In this document: positions 15,930 to 24,031 of the stretch, in pieces
Layout of the letters: each line of letters begins with the position of its first letter
Position numbering within the stretch: the stretch's first letter is position 1
Assembly: GCA_027451825.1 (NCBI GenBank)
Contig: DAIDHZ010000014.1
Coordinates: 1 to 51,277 of the forward strand
Reading direction: 5' to 3'
Source: Chlamydiota bacterium
GTDB taxonomy: Bacteria > Chlamydiota > Chlamydiia > Chlamydiales > SM23-39
DNA length: 51,277 nt
Translations under genes and position numbers: made by a program
Notes under the pieces: generated by a model
What the model saw: only the letters and a program-made list of their open reading frames with translations
Database searches by the model: none
What the model was told of the DNA's origin: nothing

Positions 15930-16388
15930 ATGAAAGAACAAAACTTCATTCAGACTTTATTCGTTTTAGGAATCTCTCTCGTCGTCCTCAATCTCTTTTT
16001 TTATTTCTCTAAAAATCCTGAAAACATCGAACCCAATACTCTTCTTGCTCAAAATACATACATGGGACCGACCGAACCCATTCCCGGAAATCCTTTTTTA
16101 GTTCGCGTGGAAGTGCTCGTTCGAGATAGTCCGGCACTCGCAGGAGTTCAAATTCGAAATGTCATCTTTGATCAACAAGAAATCCCTCTAAAACCAAGAG
16201 ATATTTTAGGAAAACGGGCGTCCGCAAGTTTTCAACTTCCTCCCGGCAATTACACCCTTCGATGGACCGTTGAGAAAGATAAAGTCATTTGGCCGAGAAC
16301 CACCACTCATGAAGAAATCATTACCATCGATCCAAAAGATCTATGGATCCAAATTCTCATTGAAGGCGATCAAGTCTCAATCTCTTAA
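15930..16388 (+). CDS. Hypothetical protein with N-terminal membrane anchor
   Basis: 152 residues. One membrane segment at about 8-26 (LFVLGISLVVLNLFFYF), then an outside domain predicted as beta-rich: PFLVRVEVLVRDSPALAGVQIRNV and GKRASASFQLPPGNYTLRWTVEKD. The latter resembles a carboxypeptidase-regulatory-like or PEGA-type beta sandwich (PPGNYTL), but this is only a resemblance. Its stop overlaps that of the convergent hydrolase gene by 12 bp. No family was recognised. Confidence 0.65.
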   Translation: MKEQNFIQTLFVLGISLVVLNLFFYFSKNPENIEPNTLLAQNTYMGPTEPIPGNPFLVRVEVLVRDSPALAGVQIRNVIFDQQEIPLKPRDILGKRASASFQLPPGNYTLRWTVEKDKVIWPRTTTHEEIITIDPKDLWIQILIEGDQVSIS

Positions 16389-17090
16389 CCAATGAGAGAT
16401 TTGGCGAAACACTCTCGAAGAATAGAGTAAAGCAACATGTCCAACCCCATCCAAGAGAGCTGTTTTGGCATCCGCTGCTGAAGAAATCGCAGAATCTTGA
16501 GGAAGAATCAAGGCATCTGTTGAGCTTGCAATATGACAAAACCGAATCGTTTGATTTTCAGTCATGGCTTTTTGCAATTTTTTTACAAATAAAGATCCTC
16601 TTCGCATCTCTTTTGCATTCGCTCCAATGCCAATAGACGCCATATAAGTCCCTTGTAAAGGAGATCCGATCGTAATGACATCGGTGACTTTCCCAGAAGG
16701 CGCTAATTGCGTCGCATAAAAAGCACTCACCAAACCTCCCATAGAATGACCAATTAAAATCAAATCAGACCTGCCTTCATTCTTTTGAATCTCCAATGCT
16801 TTTTTTCTCACCTTTTCAGCGAGTAAAGCAATGGAAGAAAAAGGGCTTCCTAAGTTGATCGTATAGACAGGACCAAACCCTTCTTTTTGTAACTTCTTCT
16901 TATGATACGCCCAAGCACTTGCATCGTGAAGATATCCATGAACCAACAAAATAGGACGTCCCGCTTTCTCAGGATACAGAACCCGTTTTTCCGAAAATTT
17001 AGAAAAAGGCTTCAATACAGCAGCGCTCAAAATAGCCGCCATCTCAAATGCTGCCGCATAAATCCAAGGGATCACTCTTTTTAATTGCAT
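16377..17090 (-). CDS. Alpha/beta-hydrolase, lipase/PGAP1-like
   Basis: 237 residues. N-terminal hydrophobic segment (WIYAAAFEMAAILSAAV) may anchor it in the membrane. The hydrolase fold is clear: the oxyanion strand PILLVHGYLHDASAW, the nucleophile elbow LIGHSMGG with catalytic Ser, a probable acid in SSTDALI and the catalytic His in GVGHVALL. This motif set is typical of bacterial triacylglycerol lipases and PGAP1-like esterases, so the substrate is likely a lipid ester. It is transcribed alone, convergent with the gene on its right-hand coordinate side's opposite strand (12-bp overlap at 16377-16388), and divergent from the PfpI-type gene. Confidence 0.85.
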   Translation of the reverse strand: MQLKRVIPWIYAAAFEMAAILSAAVLKPFSKFSEKRVLYPEKAGRPILLVHGYLHDASAWAYHKKKLQKEGFGPVYTINLGSPFSSIALLAEKVRKKALEIQKNEGRSDLILIGHSMGGLVSAFYATQLAPSGKVTDVITIGSPLQGTYMASIGIGANAKEMRRGSLFVKKLQKAMTENQTIRFCHIASSTDALILPQDSAISSAADAKTALLDGVGHVALLYSSRVFRQISHWLRD

Positions 17091-17188
17091 ATCTCATCTA
17101 TGGGTTAATACATAACCTGAATCATTTTCAGTATAACAAAATTGTCAATAATTGGGCAAAATAAGATACTCCAAAACAACAAGGAAAA

Positions 17189-17698
17189 ATGCTTATGAAA
17201 CAAGTCCTTATCCTCGTCCATGATCTCTATGAAGATCTAGAGCTTTGGTATCCTAAAATACGTCTCAATGAAGCAGGATTTCATACCACAATCGCAGGAC
17301 CCGCAGCAAAACAAACCCATCTTGGGAAACATGGATACCCTTGCCAATGCGACATTGCATTCGATGACATTCTTCCTGATGCATTTTCAGGTCTTGTTAT
17401 CCCGGGAGGTTTTGCTCCGGATAAACTCCGCCGCTCTCCAAAAGTCTTGCATACCGTGCAACAAATGCACCAAGCCAAAAAGCCAATTGCTTTTATCTGC
17501 CACGGCGGCTGGGTTCCTATCTCCGCTAAAATTCTAAAAAACCGTCATGTGACCGGCTTTATCTCTATTAAAGACGATCTTGAAAATGCAGGAGCTCTCT
17601 ACTCAGATGCACCTGTTGTCGTCGATGAAAATCTAATTTCCTCGCGCACTCCGTCCGATCTTCCTGAATTCTGTAAAGCGCTTCTAAAACTGCTTTAA
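17189..17698 (+). CDS. DJ-1/PfpI-family protein (glyoxalase/deglycase/protease-like)
   Basis: 169 residues, normal length for a PfpI/YhbO-type protein. It carries the glutamine-amidotransferase-like fold: LILVHDLYEDLELWYP at the start, GLVIPGGFAPD, and the nucleophile elbow FICHGGW, where Cys is followed by His. An N-terminal acidic residue (E in DLYEDLE) corresponds to the Glu that pairs with the Cys. Members of this family are reported as deglycases, glyoxalase III or stress proteases, so the precise activity is left open. The Shine-Dalgarno AAGGA precedes two in-frame ATGs (17189 and 17195); either could be used. Confidence 0.88.
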   Translation: MLMKQVLILVHDLYEDLELWYPKIRLNEAGFHTTIAGPAAKQTHLGKHGYPCQCDIAFDDILPDAFSGLVIPGGFAPDKLRRSPKVLHTVQQMHQAKKPIAFICHGGWVPISAKILKNRHVTGFISIKDDLENAGALYSDAPVVVDENLISSRTPSDLPEFCKALLKLL

Positions 17699-17699
17699 T

Positions 17700-17960
17700 T
17701 TAAGGTTCCATTCGCAAAATAAGCGTAACCGCCATCCCCACAATACAACAGAAAGACAGTATTCTGCTGACATTACTCAAAGTCACAACAAAAGCTGCCG
17801 CAAAATAAGGATTCTCCACAATCTCTTGAATAACGAAAACCATCATGCATACAGTATCATTAAATAGCTGCGTCATCGTCTTTGCCATTTTATTTAAATA
17901 AGCAGAGTTCATGACTTTATCCAGCATCGGCTGCAACGATTGAACCTTTTGAATCTCCAT
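17700..17960 (-). CDS. Small hypothetical membrane protein
   Basis: 86 residues, unassigned. The N-terminal half is amphipathic (QPMLDKVMNSAYLNKMAKTM). The C-terminal half is hydrophobic with two short segments (PYFAAAFVVTLSNVS and ILSFCCIVGMAVTLIL). A GAGGG site lies six bases before the ATG. Its stop falls one base after that of the convergent PfpI-type gene. Likely a real but lineage-specific gene. Confidence 0.55.
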   Translation of the reverse strand: MEIQKVQSLQPMLDKVMNSAYLNKMAKTMTQLFNDTVCMMVFVIQEIVENPYFAAAFVVTLSNVSRILSFCCIVGMAVTLILRMEP

Positions 17961-18141
17961 ACATCCCTCTTACAAAAAGAACATCATTGATACCAAAAAT
18001 GGATATGTTTTTCATATGAAAAAGTTTCAACACACAAATCCGGAGAAACCTTAAAACAAAAAATATACCGAGAATTTTGTTGTACTATCCGATGAAAAAC
18101 ACTAAAATGATCATCATCACCTAATTATACCGAGACTCATC

Positions 18142-19218
18142 ATGAACGAAGTAATGATCACAAACAATAAAACCTTAAAAGCATCTCCTGTTCAAATCAC
18201 ATTCAATCGCCTTAAGAAAAAGATCGAATCTTTAAATAATCTTCATACCAAAAGAGAAAAGGAATTAGAAGAAGCTTTACAATTCTACCATGTAAATATA
18301 TTTCCGCTCGAACAAGAATTAAAACAAACACTCATCAAACGCTGCCATATTGTCTACGAATTTAGAAAAGCAAAAAATAAGTTTTCAAACTCTGAAAAGG
18401 AAAACTTAAGATCTCTTATCTTAGATGATCTTCAACTGATTTTTGAATCCAGCAATCCTAATGAAGTCCCCCCAGATCTTCAACAAATGTTTCAAGAACT
18501 ATCCGGAACTTCTTATCAAGAAATGATTTCAGAAAGTTTTGAACAAATCAAAGACGATATAGAAAAAATGTTTGATCACATAGGGATCGATATCAACCTC
18601 AAAGATGCCAATGCCACGGATAATGAAGAAGAGCTCATCACCAAACTCTTTCAATCTGCTCAAAAAAGAGAATCCCGATCCTTTAAAAAAACCAAAAAAC
18701 AACTCGAAAAAGAACAAAAACAACAAAAAATAGAAGAATTGCAGAAAAAAAGCGCTAATGTCATTTATCGACAACTAGCCAAAATATTCCATCCTGATCT
18801 CGAATCAAATTTAGATAAAAAAAAAGAAAAGGAAGAGCTCATGCAAAAGCTAACTACCGCTTATGCAAATAGTGACCTTTATACTCTTCTTTTGTTAGAA
18901 ATGGAATGGCTCGAATCTTCGAATCAAGAAAAAAGCCGAGAACAATTACAACTCTACAATGCTATGCTCAAAGAACAAACCGAGAACCTTCAAGATAAAA
19001 TCGACATACTCTTCATGCACCCAAAATATGCAAAGCTACAAACATTTTATCCTGATGAATTTACAAACATCACCCTTTTAAAAAAAGCTCAACAAGAGAT
19101 AAAAACAGACCTCAAAGAGGTTAAAGAAATTATTCAAGATTTGCAACGTCCCAATGGACACCAAATCATGAAAAATTGGTTAATTCAGAAGACAATCATT
19201 CAAAGCTTCGAACTTTGA
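18142..19218 (+). CDS. Coiled-coil protein with an internal J-domain-like segment
   Basis: 358 residues, strongly charged and mostly helical. Residues about 204-252 resemble a DnaJ J domain: SANVIYRQLAKIFHPDLESN with the HPD tripeptide at 217-219, then a basic linker and KEELMQKLTTAYANSDLYTLL as helix III. A J domain stimulates the Hsp70 ATPase, so this protein may recruit DnaK to a specific client. Unlike DnaJ, the segment is internal, and there is no Gly/Phe region, zinc module or substrate domain. A Lys/Gln-rich coiled coil (about 180-203) precedes it. The gene ends 19 bp inside the end of the convergent MATE gene. Confidence 0.75.
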   Translation: MNEVMITNNKTLKASPVQITFNRLKKKIESLNNLHTKREKELEEALQFYHVNIFPLEQELKQTLIKRCHIVYEFRKAKNKFSNSEKENLRSLILDDLQLIFESSNPNEVPPDLQQMFQELSGTSYQEMISESFEQIKDDIEKMFDHIGIDINLKDANATDNEEELITKLFQSAQKRESRSFKKTKKQLEKEQKQQKIEELQKKSANVIYRQLAKIFHPDLESNLDKKKEKEELMQKLTTAYANSDLYTLLLLEMEWLESSNQEKSREQLQLYNAMLKEQTENLQDKIDILFMHPKYAKLQTFYPDEFTNITLLKKAQQEIKTDLKEVKEIIQDLQRPNGHQIMKNWLIQKTIIQSFEL

Positions 19219-20573
19219 TACGATCCTACAAGCAAGGTAGAAGAAATCAAAGCCCTCACGCGCCAGAAATAAATGAGTAACGTTGAACCGTGCATAAGAC
19301 TTAAAGTGAGCCAAAATAGACTTGCTGGGATTTGGATCAACTCGAGAGCTACATACATTAAACAATAACCATTGACCCAGTTCATCAATCCCATGAAACA
19401 TGAAAACTTCATATCTTTTAAGGCAAGAACACAACTGATCGGAATGGCTGTCGATGTAAAAAAGACAAAAGAGAGCCAAACGCCTAAGAACACTTTTTGA
19501 ATGACCACCGGATCAAGAACCACTTCGGGAAATAGCCAGTCAAAAGTCAAAGAAGGAAATAGGACAAGAGGCACGGACATCAGAAGAGCCAAAATAAAAA
19601 CAAGAATGAAGCCGGATTGAATCGCTTTCAAAAGATAATTATAGCTTTTCGAACCTAAAATGTATGAGATAACCGTTGTTTGCGCTTGGCAAACAGCTTC
19701 AAAAAGGAAGGGAAGAAAAAGACTCAAAACCCCGCCAAGAGATAAAATAAGAAGATAATCTCCTCCTTTAGAAAGCATCAGATGAGCAATGGATGCCCAG
19801 CTTGTAAAATTGAGGATGCGATTGAAAGCGCGAAGAAGACCGGGATAAATACATTCCCAAAATAGAGCAGGGCGAAAGTACCAAGATGCAGAATTGAAAA
19901 GAGCTCTTGAAGATCGATTCAGGAAAATCGCTCCAAGAAGAAAACAAAATAAAGCTTGCGCACTCACCGTGCTGATTGCGCCGCCAATAAGGCCTAAGGC
20001 CGGGATATTGAAAGACTCTATTCCAAAAATAAGAACATAAGCAAGGCCTATCTTCATGAGCTGCGAAGCTCCATTAGCAATCAGAACAAGCCGTGTTTTC
20101 CCTTGACCCAAATAGAAGCAAGAAAGGACAGCGCTTAAAGGGTATAAAAAATTGGTGCCGATGAGAAGATAAAAATAAGGCATCCCAATCGATTCTATGG
20201 AAGTGCCTTCAAAATACCAACTTCCATAAATAAGACTTGCAGGCACTGTAACCAACATCGAAAGAAAAGAAAACCAGATGAATTGCCAAGTTCCAGGTCC
20301 GATTGAAGAAAAAGAACGTGCCCCATACCATCGCCCGATGAACACTTGAGCCATCATCGCTAACGCAACGGATGCTCCCTGAAAAATCTGACAAGCATAA
20401 GACACGTTAATCGCTGCTTCCATTGCCACCGGGGACACTCTTGCTAAAAAAAGTTTCTCCACAAGAAGGTAGAAATAATTGCAAAAAGTCGTCCCCAAGA
20501 GAGGAAGAAAGAGGAGGATCAACTCCTTCAACCTACCTCTCGTAGAAAATGGCAAGCTAGCAATCGTTGTCAT
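19200..20573 (-). CDS. MATE-family multidrug/sodium antiporter
   Basis: 457 residues with about twelve membrane segments in two similar halves, the normal size for MATE exporters. Family features: LLLFLPLLGTTF in TM1, the ARVSPVAMEAAIN segment, GQGKTRLVLIANGASQLMKIGLAY in the sixth region, and a matching second-half segment with FEAVCQAQTTVISYILGS. It would export cationic compounds or metabolites in exchange for Na+ or H+. Its ATG overlaps the stop of the SH2-like gene as ATGA, so it is translated from the same mRNA as that gene and the OppA-like fusion. This makes a shared role, such as moving one substrate class in and out, worth considering. Confidence 0.88.
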   Translation of the reverse strand: MTTIASLPFSTRGRLKELILLFLPLLGTTFCNYFYLLVEKLFLARVSPVAMEAAINVSYACQIFQGASVALAMMAQVFIGRWYGARSFSSIGPGTWQFIWFSFLSMLVTVPASLIYGSWYFEGTSIESIGMPYFYLLIGTNFLYPLSAVLSCFYLGQGKTRLVLIANGASQLMKIGLAYVLIFGIESFNIPALGLIGGAISTVSAQALFCFLLGAIFLNRSSRALFNSASWYFRPALFWECIYPGLLRAFNRILNFTSWASIAHLMLSKGGDYLLILSLGGVLSLFLPFLFEAVCQAQTTVISYILGSKSYNYLLKAIQSGFILVFILALLMSVPLVLFPSLTFDWLFPEVVLDPVVIQKVFLGVWLSFVFFTSTAIPISCVLALKDMKFSCFMGLMNWVNGYCLMYVALELIQIPASLFWLTLSLMHGSTLLIYFWRVRALISSTLLVGSYQSSKL

Positions 20574-20932
20574 GGGATGAAAGGTTTACATTGATCTTTG
20601 TCACCATGGATAATCATATGCACAACATCACTTATGGGAACGCCAATAAATGGACCTCCAGAACCACCTTGTTCATAGTACCATCCTTCTTGAGCTAAAG
20701 TAATGGTAAACGGTTGATGTCTTACAGCCCCTTGAGCATCTACAAATGTGACGTAGAAGTGACTTACATCCTTTGCAAGAGATTTTTCTCCCTGACGTAG
20801 AACGTAAGAAAAAGGCGCTTTACCTCTAAGCATTTTTTCTGCTGAGATTCCTGCGATCTCTCCCAACCAAGAAGGATGAAATAAAATATCTTGGAAGATT
20901 GACTGATCTAATGCATTTAAAATTGCTGACAT
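20570..20932 (-). CDS. SH2-domain-like protein (putative phosphotyrosine-binding fold)
   Basis: 120 residues, essentially one domain. The order of conserved positions follows an SH2 domain: W22 and G24 at the start; ISAEKMLRG at 29-37, like the I-S-R-x-x-A-E-x-L-L helix; strand B FSYVLRQGEKS at 41-51, whose R46 falls at the phosphate-binding Arg of FLVRES; strand C FYVTFVDAQG; strand D VRHQPFTI with H72 at the usual His; WYYE; then FIGVPISDVVHMIIHG at 95-110, like F-x-S-L-x-x-L-V; and a closing KPFIP. Bacterial SH2 domains are known from Legionella effectors. There is no signal peptide. The gene lies 21 bp after the OppA-like fusion and is coupled by ATGA to the MATE exporter. The assignment rests on motif order and needs structural support. 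Confidence 0.6.
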   Translation of the reverse strand: MSAILNALDQSIFQDILFHPSWLGEIAGISAEKMLRGKAPFSYVLRQGEKSLAKDVSHFYVTFVDAQGAVRHQPFTITLAQEGWYYEQGGSGGPFIGVPISDVVHMIIHGDKDQCKPFIP

Positions 20933-20953
20933 AACATTTCTCCTTTTAAATGT

Positions 20954-23887
20954 TTATATCCTAAAAAAATTTGAATAAACGTTTTTGCGAACCATCGCTT
21001 GAGATGGCTGGTAAACCAAAGGAATCACTGGAGCTTCTGCTGCTAAAATTTCTTCTGCCCTATAAAGGTAAGAAGACTTTTGAAAAGGATTCATCTCCTG
21101 TTCACTTAAGTCTAGCAATTTTTGAAACTCTTTATGCTCCCAATGAGCAAAATTGGTTCCCTCGTTTGCGAATTTAAAAGCATTCAACGTATAAATGGGA
21201 TCATCCACTAAAGAAGACCATTGCATGAGTCCAACTTGAAACTTACCTTCAATCATTCTACGAAAACATGAACTCCAAGGAAAAGACTGTAAATGACAAT
21301 CAATGCCTAAACTTTCTTGCAACTGCTGATGGAGTTCTTTGGAAATCCATTCTGAAATCCCTTTTTGAGGGAAAATCAACTGAAGAGTAAAACTCTCTCT
21401 CGATAAACCAAGCTCTTGCAAAGCCTCATCAAATAAACGACGCGCTTTTTCAGGATCAGTTTTAGGGAACATACTCTCTTGCTTAGCACAATAAGACGGC
21501 AATAAAATAGAATAGGCCGAGTTCATCGGAAGACTCGCATTTTTGATCAACTCTTCTCTATTGATTGCTAAAGAAAAAGCATAGCGGAGCTTCGGATGAT
21601 TGAACGGCGGACAATGAGTATTAAAAACCATCCAACGAACCAAATGATCCGGAGTCGAAAGAATATTCTCATTTTCTTCCGGAGCGTAAAAAGAAGGCCA
21701 AGGCCCAAAAGGATTTCCTACCCAATCAATCTCATTTTTACTAAAAGCTTGAATCGCTTGCATAGGATCCATCGGTGTTAAAATGATCTGATCCAAACGA
21801 ATCTTTGGCGAATTCCAATAAAGAGGATTTTTCACCAATTGATAGCCTTGATTCGATTGATTGCTTTTTAATTGAAAAGGTCCGTTACATGGGTAATTTC
21901 TACCGGATTGATATGGCCATTGAGGACATTGCTGATCCCAAACACGATGAATCGGAGCAAACACAGGATGCGCCAAAAGCTGCTCAAAATACGGTGTTGG
22001 ACGCTCTAATTCCACACGAAGAGTTCGATCATTCAAAACAAAAATCCCAACATCATCCAAAGAGACTTTTCCTTGTTTTGCCTCTCTTGCATTCTTAATA
22101 AAATAAAAGAACGTTGCAAAACTTGTCGTAAAATCAGGAGACAAAATTCTCTTCCAGGAATAGGCAAAATCATGAGCCGAAATGAAAGAACCATCATTCC
22201 AAAAACAAGGACGCAAATGAAACGTATATTGCTTTAAATCAGAAGAGACTTCGATCGATTCTGCAACAGCATTTTCTACATCACCATCCTGATTCAAACG
22301 GGTCAATCCCTCAAAGAGAAGACGAAGAATCTCGCTAGACGCATTCTCACCTCCAACCCGAGGATCCAAAGAAACCACGGAATGTCCCAAAGCAATACGC
22401 AGCACTTGCTCGCTTCTTCTTTTTGAGCTCCAATCATTCAAAGATTCTCTAAGAAGTGTCACAAGACGATCTATTTCCACATTCGAGGCATTCAGAATAA
22501 CACCATTTAAAAATGCCCCGTCGGCAAGCTCCAGGATGTTATAGGCAAAATCTTTCATATGCGAAAATTGCGTCCGAACAAATAAATGGAAAACTTCTAA
22601 AATCGATGCATCCGACGCTCTCACTAAAAGAAAAGTCTTTTCATGTTCTTGATGAATTTTCAGAGAAAATGGATCTGAACATTTCTCTTTTCGATGCTCC
22701 AAAAAATAAAAAAACAAATGAGAAAGAACCTTGGGATCCAAAAGAGCCTGTTTATCCAAAGGGACTAAAGCATGGAAAAAATTCTCCAACAACTCTGCAT
22801 CTTGCGTCATCTCTTCAGGAAGCATTTGCTTGAATGAAAAAAGAAGCTCCTGCTGCTTGATTAAAAGTCCCCCGTTATAATCACGAAATTCTCCGATCGC
22901 ACGGGTGAGCAGCCCCACGACTTTTTGCCTTGCCGCATAAAAATCAAGCGATCCATCAGAACGAAGAAGCGAAGCTTCACAAGGCAAAAGGATCCGAAAT
23001 AAATAGGCCTCCACCGGATGTCCGTTCAAATAGCGAACAGGAAGCACTCTCTCTAAAAGAAATGAACCGCCAAAAGTCCTTTCCTTGAAGGAAAAGCGAT
23101 GAAATGGCGCAATTTGAACCAAACTGATGTGAAAAATGATTTCTTTTCCCGTGTGCTGCTCAAGCGTAATGTAGACTTGAGGAAGGTCATGAATTGAAGA
23201 AATTTCTTGGCTTAAAATGAGAACATTCTTGTAGACTTCTTCCTGATTAATGTTCATAAATACAGAAGGAACAAGCTTTTGAATCCCATTTTTGATCTTC
23301 TCTTCAAAGGTGTCTTTCAAAATTTTACGCTCGGAAAGAGAGAAGTCGCCTCCTCCCTTTTTTTCAACTTCAAAATAAAAAACCTTCAAACTTTCATGTT
23401 GCGAGGAATGGAAATAATAACTTTCTTTCACTATCTGCAAATCAGGAAAGTGTTTTTCCAACACCACCTCGATATTCTTCTCATCAAAGAGCTCGCAGCG
23501 GTCCATAATATTAAAGCCCATCAAACAACCTAAGACCGGCCTCGATAAAAAAGGGAACACTAAATTTGTCGGCATCCATCGAACAACCAAATGACGAACT
23601 CGAGACGACAAAACTGCAGAACTCAAAAGGATTCTCTGCATATGATAAATCGACAGCACCAAACGAAATAGATGAGGAGCTGTTCGATGATCCAAGAACT
23701 TTTGCTTTGCAAGAGAATAAAAAAGAACTAAATCATTAATGACAGCATCATCAAAAGAAACAACAAAGCGATCCAGCCATCGCCTTAACTTCTGATATGT
23801 CATATTAAAAGAAGGATGAAAATGGACAGAAACCGCCCCTTGAGCTAACTCTTCAAGAGTATTTGTTTCAACTTTTAACCCGATCAT
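20954..23887 (-). CDS. Fusion: unknown N-terminal half plus oligopeptide-binding (SBP_bac_5) domain
   Basis: 977 residues. From about 493 to the end it is a complete OppA/DppA-type periplasmic binding domain: VLRIALGHSVVSLDPRVGGENASSEILRLLFEGL, then LKQYTFHLRPCFWNDGSFISAHDFAYSWKRI, and NHPKLRYAFSLAINREEL. Such domains bind oligopeptides for ABC import. The first 490 residues match nothing I recognise, contain no membrane segment and no signal peptide, and have a conserved-looking patch RDYNGGLLIKQQELLFSFKQML at 335-356. The binding domain is therefore probably cytoplasmic or exported by another route, and may act as a ligand sensor, as in SgrR. No permease or ATPase genes adjoin it. It is first in an operon with the SH2-like and MATE genes. 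GGAGG lies nine bases before the ATG. Confidence 0.8.
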   Translation of the reverse strand: MIGLKVETNTLEELAQGAVSVHFHPSFNMTYQKLRRWLDRFVVSFDDAVINDLVLFYSLAKQKFLDHRTAPHLFRLVLSIYHMQRILLSSAVLSSRVRHLVVRWMPTNLVFPFLSRPVLGCLMGFNIMDRCELFDEKNIEVVLEKHFPDLQIVKESYYFHSSQHESLKVFYFEVEKKGGGDFSLSERKILKDTFEEKIKNGIQKLVPSVFMNINQEEVYKNVLILSQEISSIHDLPQVYITLEQHTGKEIIFHISLVQIAPFHRFSFKERTFGGSFLLERVLPVRYLNGHPVEAYLFRILLPCEASLLRSDGSLDFYAARQKVVGLLTRAIGEFRDYNGGLLIKQQELLFSFKQMLPEEMTQDAELLENFFHALVPLDKQALLDPKVLSHLFFYFLEHRKEKCSDPFSLKIHQEHEKTFLLVRASDASILEVFHLFVRTQFSHMKDFAYNILELADGAFLNGVILNASNVEIDRLVTLLRESLNDWSSKRRSEQVLRIALGHSVVSLDPRVGGENASSEILRLLFEGLTRLNQDGDVENAVAESIEVSSDLKQYTFHLRPCFWNDGSFISAHDFAYSWKRILSPDFTTSFATFFYFIKNAREAKQGKVSLDDVGIFVLNDRTLRVELERPTPYFEQLLAHPVFAPIHRVWDQQCPQWPYQSGRNYPCNGPFQLKSNQSNQGYQLVKNPLYWNSPKIRLDQIILTPMDPMQAIQAFSKNEIDWVGNPFGPWPSFYAPEENENILSTPDHLVRWMVFNTHCPPFNHPKLRYAFSLAINREELIKNASLPMNSAYSILLPSYCAKQESMFPKTDPEKARRLFDEALQELGLSRESFTLQLIFPQKGISEWISKELHQQLQESLGIDCHLQSFPWSSCFRRMIEGKFQVGLMQWSSLVDDPIYTLNAFKFANEGTNFAHWEHKEFQKLLDLSEQEMNPFQKSSYLYRAEEILAAEAPVIPLVYQPSQAMVRKNVYSNFFRI

Positions 23888-23904
23888 AGGTCACATCCTC
23901 CGGC

Positions 23905-23921
23905 CGCACTTTTATAGTGCG
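23905..23921 (-). promoter_or_regulatory. Leader hairpin of the OppA-like/SH2-like/MATE operon
   Basis: CGCACT-TTTAT-AGTGCG forms a 6-bp stem with a 5-base loop between the proposed promoter and the GGAGG site, so it would sit at the 5' end of the operon mRNA. Role unknown. Confidence 0.4.
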
Positions 23922-23939
23922 AGCTTATGAGAAGGTCAG

Positions 23940-23967
23940 ATTCTACATAAAGTCAAAATAAATGCAA
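23940..23967 (-). promoter_or_regulatory. Putative sigma-70-type promoter of the OppA-like/SH2-like/MATE operon
   Basis: On the minus strand TTGCAT (23967-23962) is followed after 16 bases by TAGAAT (23945-23940). The three genes downstream are spaced by 21 bp and a 4-base overlap. Confidence 0.4.
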
Positions 23968-24031
23968 AACAATTTTCTAAAAAAATTTTTCACCAACACA
24001 AACTAAAGAGTTATGAAATTTTAACAAAACC

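Noticed and set aside
18064..18135. Two copies of TATACCGAGA before the J-domain-like gene
   Set aside because: Only 10 bases each, 62 bp apart; too short to call a repeat element or operator without further copies.
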